Source of the DNA: Candidatus Burkholderia verschuerenii
GTDB taxonomy: Bacteria; Pseudomonadota; Gammaproteobacteria; Burkholderiales; Burkholderiaceae
Length of the DNA stretch: 64,000 bases
Direction of reading: 5' to 3'
Assembly (NCBI RefSeq): GCF_001189365.1
Contig: NZ_LFJJ01000002.1
Span: forward strand, 1 to 64,000
In this document: in pieces, positions 57,237 to 64,000 of the stretch
Numbering within the stretch: position 1 is the first letter of the stretch
How the letters are laid out: each line of letters opens with the position of its first letter
The notes under the pieces: generated by a model
The model's input: the letters and a program-made list of their open reading frames with translations, nothing else
What the model was told of the DNA's origin: nothing
Database searches by the model: none
Position numbers and translations under genes: made by a program

Positions 57237-59015
57237 TTAGATAGCGCCTTCGGCAACGACAGGCGTCACGAGAATCACGACTGCCTCGCGATCCGTCGAG
57301 CCGTTGAACGAGCCGCCGAGACCCACTGGCGCTTTATCGGTCAGCGTCCGCTTGTCATACTGGCCCTGTTCGCGCTCATAGCCCGAGAGCACGAGCGTAT
57401 CGCCCGGACGCAATGCGACCTTCTGCAAGAAATCGGTGCTCGAAATCGTCGGTGTCTGAATGCTTTCCTGGTTGCTGCCGGTGCCGGAGGTCTGCTTGTC
57501 CAGCGAATCGAGCGAGGAAATCCCCATCGAGAACTGGAGCAGAATGCTGTTGCTGTCGAGGATCGTCGGAAGCAGATTGAGCATGAAGCCCGTCGTGACG
57601 GTCCCCGGCGTCAGACCAGGCGTGCCGCCGACGTTGCCCGACGCGCCGGCCGGCGCGGGAGTGATCTCGGCCAGATAGCCAGTCTGCTGCGTAATAGCCA
57701 CCGGCACCGGCTGACGGTTGACGGTCATGGCATTCGCCGTCGTGACGACTTTCACCCGCCCATACTCTTGCAGTGCATTGAACATCGCCTGTGAGCCGGA
57801 CCACGCGGACGGCGATCCGCTTGTCGGGGTCAGCACCGACGCCCCTAAGCTGCCTGCGGTCGAGGAAACGAGCGATGTCGGCGACGTGAACGAAAGTGCC
57901 CAAGGAACCATATTGGTAACCTTGTTGAAGACGACATTCCAGTCGATCCCGTATTGCTGAGCACTGGTCAGCTTGACCGACAACACTTCCACGCGCATCA
58001 CGATCTGACGCGTCAGCAGCCCGTTTTCGTGATCGATGATCCGCGAAATCTCGTCAACGGCGGCTTTCGTGTCAGTGACGGTGATAGTTCCCGTCGCTTC
58101 GGAAATCCAGTAGCGGCCTGGCGGGGTCTTGATCGCCTTGATCTGCCCTTCGATCGAGGTCCAGACGCTATAGGCCGAATCCATCTTGATCTTCGTGTTC
58201 GAAGAATAGCCACCGTTGTTCTGCGAGGTGCTGCCCTGCGCCCCGCCCTGCGTGCCGGTCTGAGTCTGTCCGTCGCGGCCGAGCGAAGCGTCGAAGCCGG
58301 ATGAGCCGGGCAACGCTTTCAGCGACAGGACTTTCGTGACAAACCGGCGGATGGTAACGACACCATCGTGGTAATCCCAAGACAGGCCACCCTTCGCACA
58401 GGTCAGCTCCAGAAACCCTTGCAGGGTTCCCACGTAGTTCATGTTGTATTTGGTCTCGTCCGCACGACCACCATACGAGGCAGAGGACAGGCCGGCCGCG
58501 AGCGAACCGCCCGCAGCAGGACTCGGCAACGGCGGCAGCGTCGCATTCGGAATCGGCTGCACCGTCGCGGGGGCTGAGGCACCACCGCCAGAAGTCGTAG
58601 ATGCCGAGCCTCCGCCACCACCCGATTTGTCCATGAACGCCGAGAGCGGCATCAGCGCATCCGGCTGCACACGGACGGGAATGCCCGTCAGCTTCGTCAG
58701 TCGCTCAGCTAGCAGTTGGAGATCGCCCGGACCGTCCTTGAACTGAAACTGGAAGTCGTTCCGCTTGAAGATTTCGGGCAGCGTTGCATCCGCCGTCATC
58801 GGCACCGCCCGACCGCCCAACCATGCGCCACTGACCCGCTGGACCACGCGCACATTGGATGTCGCGTTCTGGATGGTCGCTATGCGGTTGTAGGCGCCAA
58901 TCTGGTCTGTAGTCTGCGCGGTTTGATGGTCCACGTCGCGCTGCATGGTGTTGCACGCCGACAGCGCAAGTGCGAGAACGGCCGCCGCGACGGCGCGCTT
59001 ATTTACTTGTCGCAT
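57237..59015 (-). CDS. pilN: PilN-type secretin lipoprotein
   Basis: 592 residues; lipobox LALALSAC near residue 20, so it is an outer-membrane lipoprotein. The C-terminal secretin domain includes LLPTILDSNSILLQFSMGIS and GDTLVLSGYEREQGQ; a repeat domain (TVTDTKAAVDEISRIIDHEN) precedes it. Overlaps pilL by 13 bases. It forms the channel for the pilus. Confidence 0.9.
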   Translation of the reverse strand: MRQVNKRAVAAAVLALALSACNTMQRDVDHQTAQTTDQIGAYNRIATIQNATSNVRVVQRVSGAWLGGRAVPMTADATLPEIFKRNDFQFQFKDGPGDLQLLAERLTKLTGIPVRVQPDALMPLSAFMDKSGGGGGSASTTSGGGASAPATVQPIPNATLPPLPSPAAGGSLAAGLSSASYGGRADETKYNMNYVGTLQGFLELTCAKGGLSWDYHDGVVTIRRFVTKVLSLKALPGSSGFDASLGRDGQTQTGTQGGAQGSTSQNNGGYSSNTKIKMDSAYSVWTSIEGQIKAIKTPPGRYWISEATGTITVTDTKAAVDEISRIIDHENGLLTRQIVMRVEVLSVKLTSAQQYGIDWNVVFNKVTNMVPWALSFTSPTSLVSSTAGSLGASVLTPTSGSPSAWSGSQAMFNALQEYGRVKVVTTANAMTVNRQPVPVAITQQTGYLAEITPAPAGASGNVGGTPGLTPGTVTTGFMLNLLPTILDSNSILLQFSMGISSLDSLDKQTSGTGSNQESIQTPTISSTDFLQKVALRPGDTLVLSGYEREQGQYDKRTLTDKAPVGLGGSFNGSTDREAVVILVTPVVAEGAI

Positions 59016-59815
59016 TCTTTCTTGTCCCCGTAGTGAAGCACACGAACCACGTGATTGGCCTCGTACATGCAGGCGAGTGCCGGATAGTCGCTATAACGAA
59101 GCGAACCCATGAACTGATCCACCGCATCCTCGAAGCTACCGGTGAATGACCCCTCCAGTTGCACGGGGTAGTCGTACCCGATCTCCCATGACACCTGCCA
59201 GCCCGCGTCTTTCGCCCAACGGATCAGCGTCTGACGCAACGTCACGTCACTCGCTTTCACTTCCCATCGCATCGCAACTGCCAGCGGGATCGCTGGCTTC
59301 GCAGCAACGTCATTTGCATTGCTCGCGTTACCACTGGCCGCGACCATCGACACCGTGGATGCGACGCGTCGCAACGTCACAGCACGCTGATTCCAGTCGA
59401 TCGTGGCCTCGACGTTGCCAAGCGGCATGATGGCGTCGGTCAGGACCGCATCCCATGGCTTGCCACCGTTCCAGGCGACAAGCTGCTGCGTATTCACGTT
59501 GCTCAGATCGAGACGGAAATCACGCGGTACGACGACGGGCACCATGTCGCCCAATGCGATATCGGTTCCTTTGCCTCGCGGCACACTCACGCTAGACGGA
59601 CGCATTCCGATCTGTGTGACCTTTCGCCCCGACGAGGGCGCGGCCGGCGTATCCGGCAGCGGGCTAGACTTGATCTCGGGAGCCGGGCCAGCAGCGGCAA
59701 GCTGTAGCTGTTGCTCCTGTGCAGCTTCGTTCACGAAACCTGCATGCGCAGCAGGCACGCAGGCCATACCGATCCCGAACGCCGCAAGGGCGATAACGAT
59801 CCTGGTCTTGTGCAT
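59003..59815 (-). CDS. pilL: PilL/TcpQ-type pilus biogenesis protein
   Basis: 270 residues from the ATG at 59815 (GAGAGGGTGCG upstream). Signal peptide (IVIALAAFGIGMACVPAAHA). The C-terminal domain (AMRWEVKASDVTLRQTLIRW, AKDAGWQVSWEI) is the TcpQ/PilL domain known from toxin-coregulated and IncI thin pili. No pilM gene is found between it and pilN. Confidence 0.8.
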   Translation of the reverse strand: MHKTRIVIALAAFGIGMACVPAAHAGFVNEAAQEQQLQLAAAGPAPEIKSSPLPDTPAAPSSGRKVTQIGMRPSSVSVPRGKGTDIALGDMVPVVVPRDFRLDLSNVNTQQLVAWNGGKPWDAVLTDAIMPLGNVEATIDWNQRAVTLRRVASTVSMVAASGNASNANDVAAKPAIPLAVAMRWEVKASDVTLRQTLIRWAKDAGWQVSWEIGYDYPVQLEGSFTGSFEDAVDQFMGSLRYSDYPALACMYEANHVVRVLHYGDKKECDK

Positions 59816-59826
59816 CTCGCACCCTC

Positions 59827-60096
59827 TCATTCGTAATATCTCCGGTGATGCCACCAAGCACGCGCATGGACCACGGCCCCACGCAATTTGTGGCGAATTG
59901 CGCGAAGGAGCACCGGAAGGGTGTATCCCCGCTTCTCCATAATGAAAAAACCCACAATCGCGAGCACAGCCAACGCGAACGACCACTTGCGCGGATAGAA
60001 CAACGCGCCAAAGAGGGGGAAGAAAGCGCGCGCATCGATCGGGCCGATGCGCGGAGTCAAGGCGGCGTCTCGCCAGATCGAACGGCGCATCTTCAT
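59827..60096 (-). CDS. traK: IcmT/TraK family transfer protein
   Basis: 89 residues: SIWRDAALTPRIGPIDARAF, FPLFGALFYPRKWSFALAVL and a basic C-terminus with GYTLPVLLRAIRHKLRG. This short one-helix membrane protein is the IcmT/TraK family of type IVB secretion systems (Dot/Icm and IncI). The start overlaps the stop of the DotB-like gene. Confidence 0.88.
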   Translation of the reverse strand: MKMRRSIWRDAALTPRIGPIDARAFFPLFGALFYPRKWSFALAVLAIVGFFIMEKRGYTLPVLLRAIRHKLRGAVVHARAWWHHRRYYE

Positions 60097-61208
60097 GCGA
60101 TCGCCTCGCCTGCGTAGCGCCGATAGGCTTTCTGGTCAATCAGGCCACCATCGAGGAGTGCTCGAAGGCCAGTAGCCATGTCCTGCTTCTTTTCCGCAAC
60201 GACTTTTCGGAGAAACGCGCCCCATTGCGTATAGGGCATATCGCTCATTTCCCGCTTGATGTCGCGGTCAAAATAGAGGTACTCGCGTACTGCGTGGCGA
60301 TTGCCGTCAAGTGTCGGCACCAGAATCTGAACCACGATCAATCGCAGCGAACCGAGGATCTTGGAAGCAATCGCGGAATGCTGATCGGCGGGGAACACTT
60401 GAATAGCGCGACTGGCTGTCTCCGACACACTTTCCGTATGCATCGTCCCGTAAGCGCCGTGGCCGGTGAGTGCAGCTTCGACCATTGCACTGATTGTTTC
60501 CGCATCGCGAGCCTCGCCAATACCGATCAATGTCGGCTTGCATCGCATCGCGTTGCGGATGCCGCGCGCGAAGCTCGGGATATGACGACCGATCTGCATT
60601 TGCCGGATCTTCGGTCCCGCGTTCTTGACCTTCGTGAACAAAAATTCAATCGGGTCTTCGTAGAGCAGGATTTTCACGTCGCCGTCCGTCTCCGAAGTGT
60701 GGGCATAGAACGACGATTGCAGCGTCGTCTTTCCCGAACCGGTAGGCCCGCACACGAGAACGAGACCGCGAGGTTGAAACAGGTTTTCGCGAATCCCCGC
60801 AGGCAGATTTAGCGAGTCTAAGGAGGGCGGCACTTCGGGAATCGTTCGCATCGTGATGGACAGGCCATCTTCCGCATCCCCTACCTGAGCACCGGAAATG
60901 TTGACGCGATAGCGGCGCGTGTCGCGCTCGACAACAAACCGGTACGGCCGGTCCGCGTCGTTCCCACCCTTGATGACGCCAATTACCTCGCTCCCAAACG
61001 CAATGGAGAGCAACGCCTTGATCTCGCCGTCCTTGATGGTCCGTGTGGTGAGCGGAATCTGACGACCCTTGATTTCGCCCCACACCACGTCGCCCGTCTG
61101 GAACAGGATGTCCGACGAGCCAACTTCGTTGCAGTAGGAAAGAAAGGACTGAAGGCTGTCCAGCCCGAAATTAGGCTGAAGGTTGAACGGTTCGGGGCGA
61201 ATAATCAC
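60093..61208 (-). CDS. traJ: DotB/TraJ-type transfer ATPase
   Basis: 371 residues. Walker A in CGPTGSGKTTLQSSF, Walker B region TLIGIGEARDAETIS, and GHGAYGTMHTESV. Layout and neighbours match DotB (Legionella) and TraJ (R64), a hexameric PilT-like ATPase of type IVB secretion. Overlaps traI and traK by 4 bases each. Confidence 0.92.
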   Translation of the reverse strand: MIIRPEPFNLQPNFGLDSLQSFLSYCNEVGSSDILFQTGDVVWGEIKGRQIPLTTRTIKDGEIKALLSIAFGSEVIGVIKGGNDADRPYRFVVERDTRRYRVNISGAQVGDAEDGLSITMRTIPEVPPSLDSLNLPAGIRENLFQPRGLVLVCGPTGSGKTTLQSSFYAHTSETDGDVKILLYEDPIEFLFTKVKNAGPKIRQMQIGRHIPSFARGIRNAMRCKPTLIGIGEARDAETISAMVEAALTGHGAYGTMHTESVSETASRAIQVFPADQHSAIASKILGSLRLIVVQILVPTLDGNRHAVREYLYFDRDIKREMSDMPYTQWGAFLRKVVAEKKQDMATGLRALLDGGLIDQKAYRRYAGEAIA

Positions 61209-62065
61209 TTGGCCCCTCCCTTCGTGACCGCCGCATCAGACGCGCCGGGCGCGATGGTCGCCTGCCACTTGTTCGGGTCCGTCACGAAGCCGCCGTGGTC
61301 CGTCACCCGATACAGCGTGTCGCCAACATTGATATGGTTTCTGTCGCCGGAAACGATGCTCGGTGCGACCGCAACAGTCGGCTCGGACACCATGCCCTTA
61401 TTCAGCAATTCGGAATAGCGCAGCATTCCCATATAGTCGCGATCAAGACGCGCGCGGTTTGTCTCAAGAATTTGATCCGCGAGCTTCTGACCCTGCGCGT
61501 AGCCAATCGTGATCTGTTCCTTCCAGTAAGCACGTTCGGCCGCCGTCTTCGGCAAGACAGCAGCGAACGGAAGGTCTTGCGATTGCTTGATACGGAGACC
61601 GACGAACAGATAGTCCCGCCACGAAGGCGCGATCGTGACGAACCTAGCGGGTGCGACGATCTTGTACATGCGATCGGCGGCACGAATCTGGTCCGCCGTT
61701 GCTTCCACCGCGTCGCGCGCTTCACTGATAACGGGAGGCAGCATGCCGTTCTTCATCACGAGAGCGCTGAACCGATACAGGGTGTCGAGCCGCGTCGCAC
61801 GCGCCTCAAGTTCCGCGACCAGGACTGCGGAGCGGTCTGCCAGGCCCTTGTGACTTCCAAGAGGCAACGCCACTTCGCTCAGCATGTTCGCTCGTGCAGG
61901 CGAGATGGCAGCGGCAGCGGGGAGCGAATCCACCGAAAGGTTTGCGAGATCATCCAGCGACATATCCGCGCGCGCTGGTACGGCCGTGAGGCCGCACCAC
62001 AGTGCTGCGCATGCGTATACGAGGGCCGTCCGCTTAAATCGCACGGTAGTGGATCTCCAGCGCAT
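61205..62065 (-). CDS. traI: DotC/TraI-type transfer protein
   Basis: 286 residues with signal peptide (TALVYACAALWCGLTAVPAR). The core MLPPVISEARDAVEATADQI and YKIVAPARFVTIAPSWRDYL is the DotC signature. The ATG at 62065 overlaps traH by 32 bases; the GTG at 62044 with GGAG upstream is an alternative. DotC is an outer-membrane-associated part of the core complex. Confidence 0.9.
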   Translation of the reverse strand: MRWRSTTVRFKRTALVYACAALWCGLTAVPARADMSLDDLANLSVDSLPAAAAISPARANMLSEVALPLGSHKGLADRSAVLVAELEARATRLDTLYRFSALVMKNGMLPPVISEARDAVEATADQIRAADRMYKIVAPARFVTIAPSWRDYLFVGLRIKQSQDLPFAAVLPKTAAERAYWKEQITIGYAQGQKLADQILETNRARLDRDYMGMLRYSELLNKGMVSEPTVAVAPSIVSGDRNHINVGDTLYRVTDHGGFVTDPNKWQATIAPGASDAAVTKGGAK

Positions 62066-62480
62066 CGGTCTTCAGCACCACGTCGGCCCGCCCACCTAGT
62101 TGCGTACCGATGTTTTGCAGGACATCAATAAAGCTTTCGTTCGTGGCGTCGATGGAGATCGGCACGGGCACAGTGCGCCCAAGGATGGCGAACTTCAGCC
62201 CCTTCGCGTCGGCAAGCTTGCGCAGCACTTCGGGCGCGTCGCCCTGCCAATCGACAGTAACAAGGTCACCCTTTACGACCACCGTTCCCGTTTTGGGCGC
62301 AACAGACGACAACCCGCCTGCGCGCGAGATATCTCCGAGCAGGCGATCAATCTTCTGAGCGGACTCGTTCAGTTGCGTGTCCAGCATCCGACCTGTCTGG
62401 TCAACCGCGACAGGCGGCTGCGACGCACAACCCGCAACCCCGCTGACTGCGATGAATAGTGCTACGCGTGTCAGTTGCAT
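62034..62480 (-). CDS. traH: DotD/TraH-type lipoprotein
   Basis: 148 residues; lipoprotein signal peptide with lipobox GVAGC at residues 14-18. DotD pattern: SAQKIDRLLGDISRAGG and VTVDWQGDAPEVLRKLADAK. First gene of the TraH-I-J-K unit, behind two operators. It forms part of the outer-membrane core complex. Confidence 0.88.
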   Translation of the reverse strand: MQLTRVALFIAVSGVAGCASQPPVAVDQTGRMLDTQLNESAQKIDRLLGDISRAGGLSSVAPKTGTVVVKGDLVTVDWQGDAPEVLRKLADAKGLKFAILGRTVPVPISIDATNESFIDVLQNIGTQLGGRADVVLKTDALEIHYRAI

Positions 62481-62523
62481 AGATTTGCTCTTATCTGTAG
62501 TCCGGCCATCCGGCCGAATAAAT

Positions 62524-62547
62524 TACGTATCAAGCGTAGCATACGTA
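62524..62547. promoter_or_regulatory. Plasmid operator palindrome, copy 10
   Basis: TACGTATC and CATACGTA separated by 8 bases, 43 bases before the traH start (minus strand). Confidence 0.55.
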
Positions 62548-62569
62548 AAAGTCTCGATCAACGATTTGT

Positions 62570-62593
62570 TGCGTATCGGTTAATTCATACGCA
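62570..62593. promoter_or_regulatory. Plasmid operator palindrome, copy 11
   Basis: TGCGTATC and CATACGCA with spacer GGTTAATT, 22 bases further upstream of copy 10. The traH operon is thus preceded by two operator copies. Confidence 0.6.
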
Positions 62594-62641
62594 CTTTCAG
62601 AGGCCGCCCTTCCCGCCTTCAGAGTTACCTCCGCCCGTCGA

Positions 62642-62831
62642 ACGACGCATAAACGACGCAAAGATGCGTCGTTTCACTACAGCCGACCTCCCGCGCCCTC
62701 CATGCAACGACGCATCTTTGCGTCGTTGCTGCGTCGTGAGCCGAACACCCACCACTGAACGACGCAAAATTCTATTGCGTATCGTTGCATTGATACGTAA
62801 TATTGAGAGCAATGACGCAAACATGCGTCGT
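62642..62831. repeat. ACGACGCA repeat array, probable ParM centromere
   Basis: The 8-mer ACGACGCA or its complement occurs at 62642, 62653, 62665, 62707, 62719, 62730, 62759 and 62824, several times as facing pairs around AAGA or TCTT. Such an array just upstream of a ParM gene is the usual place of the ParR-binding centromere (parC). Confidence 0.65.
62776..62799. promoter_or_regulatory. Plasmid operator palindrome, copy 12
   Basis: TGCGTATC and GATACGTA with spacer GTTGCATT inside the repeat array. TTGCGT (62775-62780), 17 bases and TAATAT (62798-62803) make a good promoter, with the operator lying across its spacer. Confidence 0.65.
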
Positions 62832-62862
62832 TTCCTTTAAACGCACTGAGAGGGCTATGACA

Positions 62863-63876
62863 ATGAGTAAGGAATTGGCAGTTCGTGCCGTCGATGTCGG
62901 CTACGGCAACACGAAATTCACGGTTGGCACGCTGGACCAAGGTCTCACCGAGATCTGCGATATGTTTCCGTCGCTCACGCCGACCGCGTTGCAGAACAAC
63001 TTCTCGCACGCGATCGGTCAGGAACGCAACACAGTGAAGATCTCGCTCGGCGGCGAAACCTATGAAGTGGGCAAGGAAGTGCGCCTGGCACTCGGTGGCG
63101 GCAGTCATGACCGCGTGCTCGATGAGAACTTCTGCCTGTCGAACCGCTATCTGGCGTTGGTCCGGGCCTCATTGGCCTACATGAAGGTTGACGAGATCGC
63201 GTGCCTCGTTCTCGGTCTGCCCCTGACGACCTATGAAGCGAAGCGCCGACAACTCGAAGAGTTCGTTTGCGGCGAGCACACGTTCGGAGAGAAAACCGTG
63301 ACGATTCAAAAGGTTACGGTTGTTCCTCAACCGATGGGCGGCTTCTACGATTACGTCGTCCAGAACGGCATGAGCAACGCTTTCGACGAACGAAACCTCA
63401 TTATCGACCCCGGCTTCTACACGCTGGATTGGGTAACGTCGGAAGGCGATCGCCCCATCGATTCGCGCTCGGCGGCCGTGAACGACGCCGGCGCATCCAC
63501 GATCCTTGCCTCGGTGCGAGAAGCCATCGAGGCCGACCTTAAATGCGATCCGGGCGACATCATGCGCATCGATGAATCGCTGCGCACTGGCCGCCCGCTG
63601 CGGGTCTACGGCAGACCGGTCGATCTCGAAAAGTACCGCCCGCTGATCCGTCAGCAGGCCGATGGAGCGGTCAACAAGCTCATCAGCGGCGCGAAGGGCG
63701 TGGTCGATATCGAGAACGTGATTCTCGTGGGAGGAGCGACTCACCTGTACCTTGACGCGGTGAAGGCAAGATTCCCGAATCTGGAGGTGCATCAAGGCAC
63801 CGATCCCGTGTTCGCCAACGTCCGCGGTTTCCAAATGCTGGGTGAACAATGGCTGAAGTCGAACGCAAGCCGCTGA
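62863..63876 (+). CDS. parM: ParM/StbA-family actin-like partition protein
   Basis: ATG at 62863 with AGGG at 8-base spacing; the ATG at 62857 is too close. 337 residues: phosphate 1 loop AVDVGYGNTKF, phosphate 2 IIDPGFYTLDWVTSEG and adenosine motif VILVGGATHLY. It forms filaments that push plasmid copies apart, together with a partner that binds the upstream repeats. It overlaps the next gene by 28 bases. Confidence 0.9.
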   Translation: MSKELAVRAVDVGYGNTKFTVGTLDQGLTEICDMFPSLTPTALQNNFSHAIGQERNTVKISLGGETYEVGKEVRLALGGGSHDRVLDENFCLSNRYLALVRASLAYMKVDEIACLVLGLPLTTYEAKRRQLEEFVCGEHTFGEKTVTIQKVTVVPQPMGGFYDYVVQNGMSNAFDERNLIIDPGFYTLDWVTSEGDRPIDSRSAAVNDAGASTILASVREAIEADLKCDPGDIMRIDESLRTGRPLRVYGRPVDLEKYRPLIRQQADGAVNKLISGAKGVVDIENVILVGGATHLYLDAVKARFPNLEVHQGTDPVFANVRGFQMLGEQWLKSNASR

Positions 63877-64000
63877 GGATCAACGGCACGGTGAACGACG
63901 TCACCGACAGGGCGCTGTACTACGCTCTGTCGGAAGTCAGCCTGCGCAAGCGGATGGCCAGGCTGCGGCAGCTTGCGGCGCTAGGGCTGATGGTGGAGCA
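63849..64000 (+). CDS. Putative ParR/StbB-like partner (3' partial)
   Basis: Only the first 50 codons are in the window: MAEVERKPLRINGTVNDVTD, then RALYYALSEVSLRKRMARLR. A strand followed by helices with basic residues fits a ribbon-helix-helix centromere-binding protein, as expected next to parM. Confidence 0.55.
   Translation, partial: MAEVERKPLRINGTVNDVTDRALYYALSEVSLRKRMARLRQLAALGLMVE

Noticed and set aside
61295-62131. 278-codon rightward frame opposite DotC
   Set aside because: DotC and DotD signatures are clear on the other strand.
62642-62831. CRISPR array
   Set aside because: The repeats are only 8 bases, in both orientations and at uneven spacing; they fit a centromere.
1-64000. 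tRNA or rRNA genes, complete insertion sequences
   Set aside because: No cloverleaf, rRNA core sequences, transposase genes or terminal repeats were recognised by eye.

Overview
The window looks like the backbone of a large, high-GC conjugative plasmid (or related integrative element) of a betaproteobacterium, most likely Burkholderiaceae. That host is an inference from the H-NS-type protein, the codon use and the style of the genes. There are no rRNA, tRNA or chromosomal housekeeping genes. Replication initiator, relaxase and most of the mating apparatus must lie outside the window.

Layout. 0-9.5 kb: end of a large polyvalent protein (LPD1 domain), two secreted proteins probably linked to transfer, small unknown genes, an H-NS-like protein and a leftward unknown operon. 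9.7-17.2 kb: a rightward train of small accessory genes (DUF2786 protein, MmcB-like nuclease) that also holds the prepilin peptidase PilU. 17.3-24.2 kb: maintenance core with ParA, a ParB-like partner, a KfrA-like coiled-coil protein, a second ParB/KorB-like protein, a tyrosine recombinase and SSB, with several inverted repeats. 24.2-31.1 kb: short, mostly unknown genes (lipoprotein, small membrane proteins, papain-like protein), ending in a structured RNA leader in front of a 38-residue hydrophobic peptide. 31.1-47.7 kb: leftward genes for a zeta-like toxin and its small partner, a NarL-type regulator, an aberrant topoisomerase III, a 1.8-kilo-residue methylase/Strawberry-notch helicase and several unknown large proteins. 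48.1-49.5 kb: a Cro/CI regulator and a tyrosine recombinase. 49.6-62.5 kb: leftward thin-pilus genes (PilV, a PilT-like ATPase, PilS, R, Q, P, O, N, L) joined to four type IVB (Dot/Icm, IncI-like) transfer genes: IcmT/TraK, DotB/TraJ, DotC/TraI and DotD/TraH. 62.6-64 kb: an actin-like ParM with an upstream repeat array and the start of its partner.

How it fits together. The pilus and TraH-I-J-K genes serve mating-pair formation and IncI-type transfer. ParA/KfrA, ParM, ParB/Xer and a zeta-type toxin are layered stability functions. H-NS and the plasmid-wide operators would coordinate expression.

Three patterns cut across the annotation. First, at least 13 unrelated proteins end in the same short basic tail (type PRMRM, PRMRL or PRARYRP), written with different codons, which suggests a sorting or translocation tag. 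Second, a 24-bp palindrome (half-site TGCGTATC, 8-bp spacer) lies just upstream of the first gene of about a dozen transcription units on both strands, so the plasmid appears to carry one global operator. Third, the leader of the 38-residue hydrophobic peptide folds so that its ribosome binding site is paired, as in type I toxin mRNAs.
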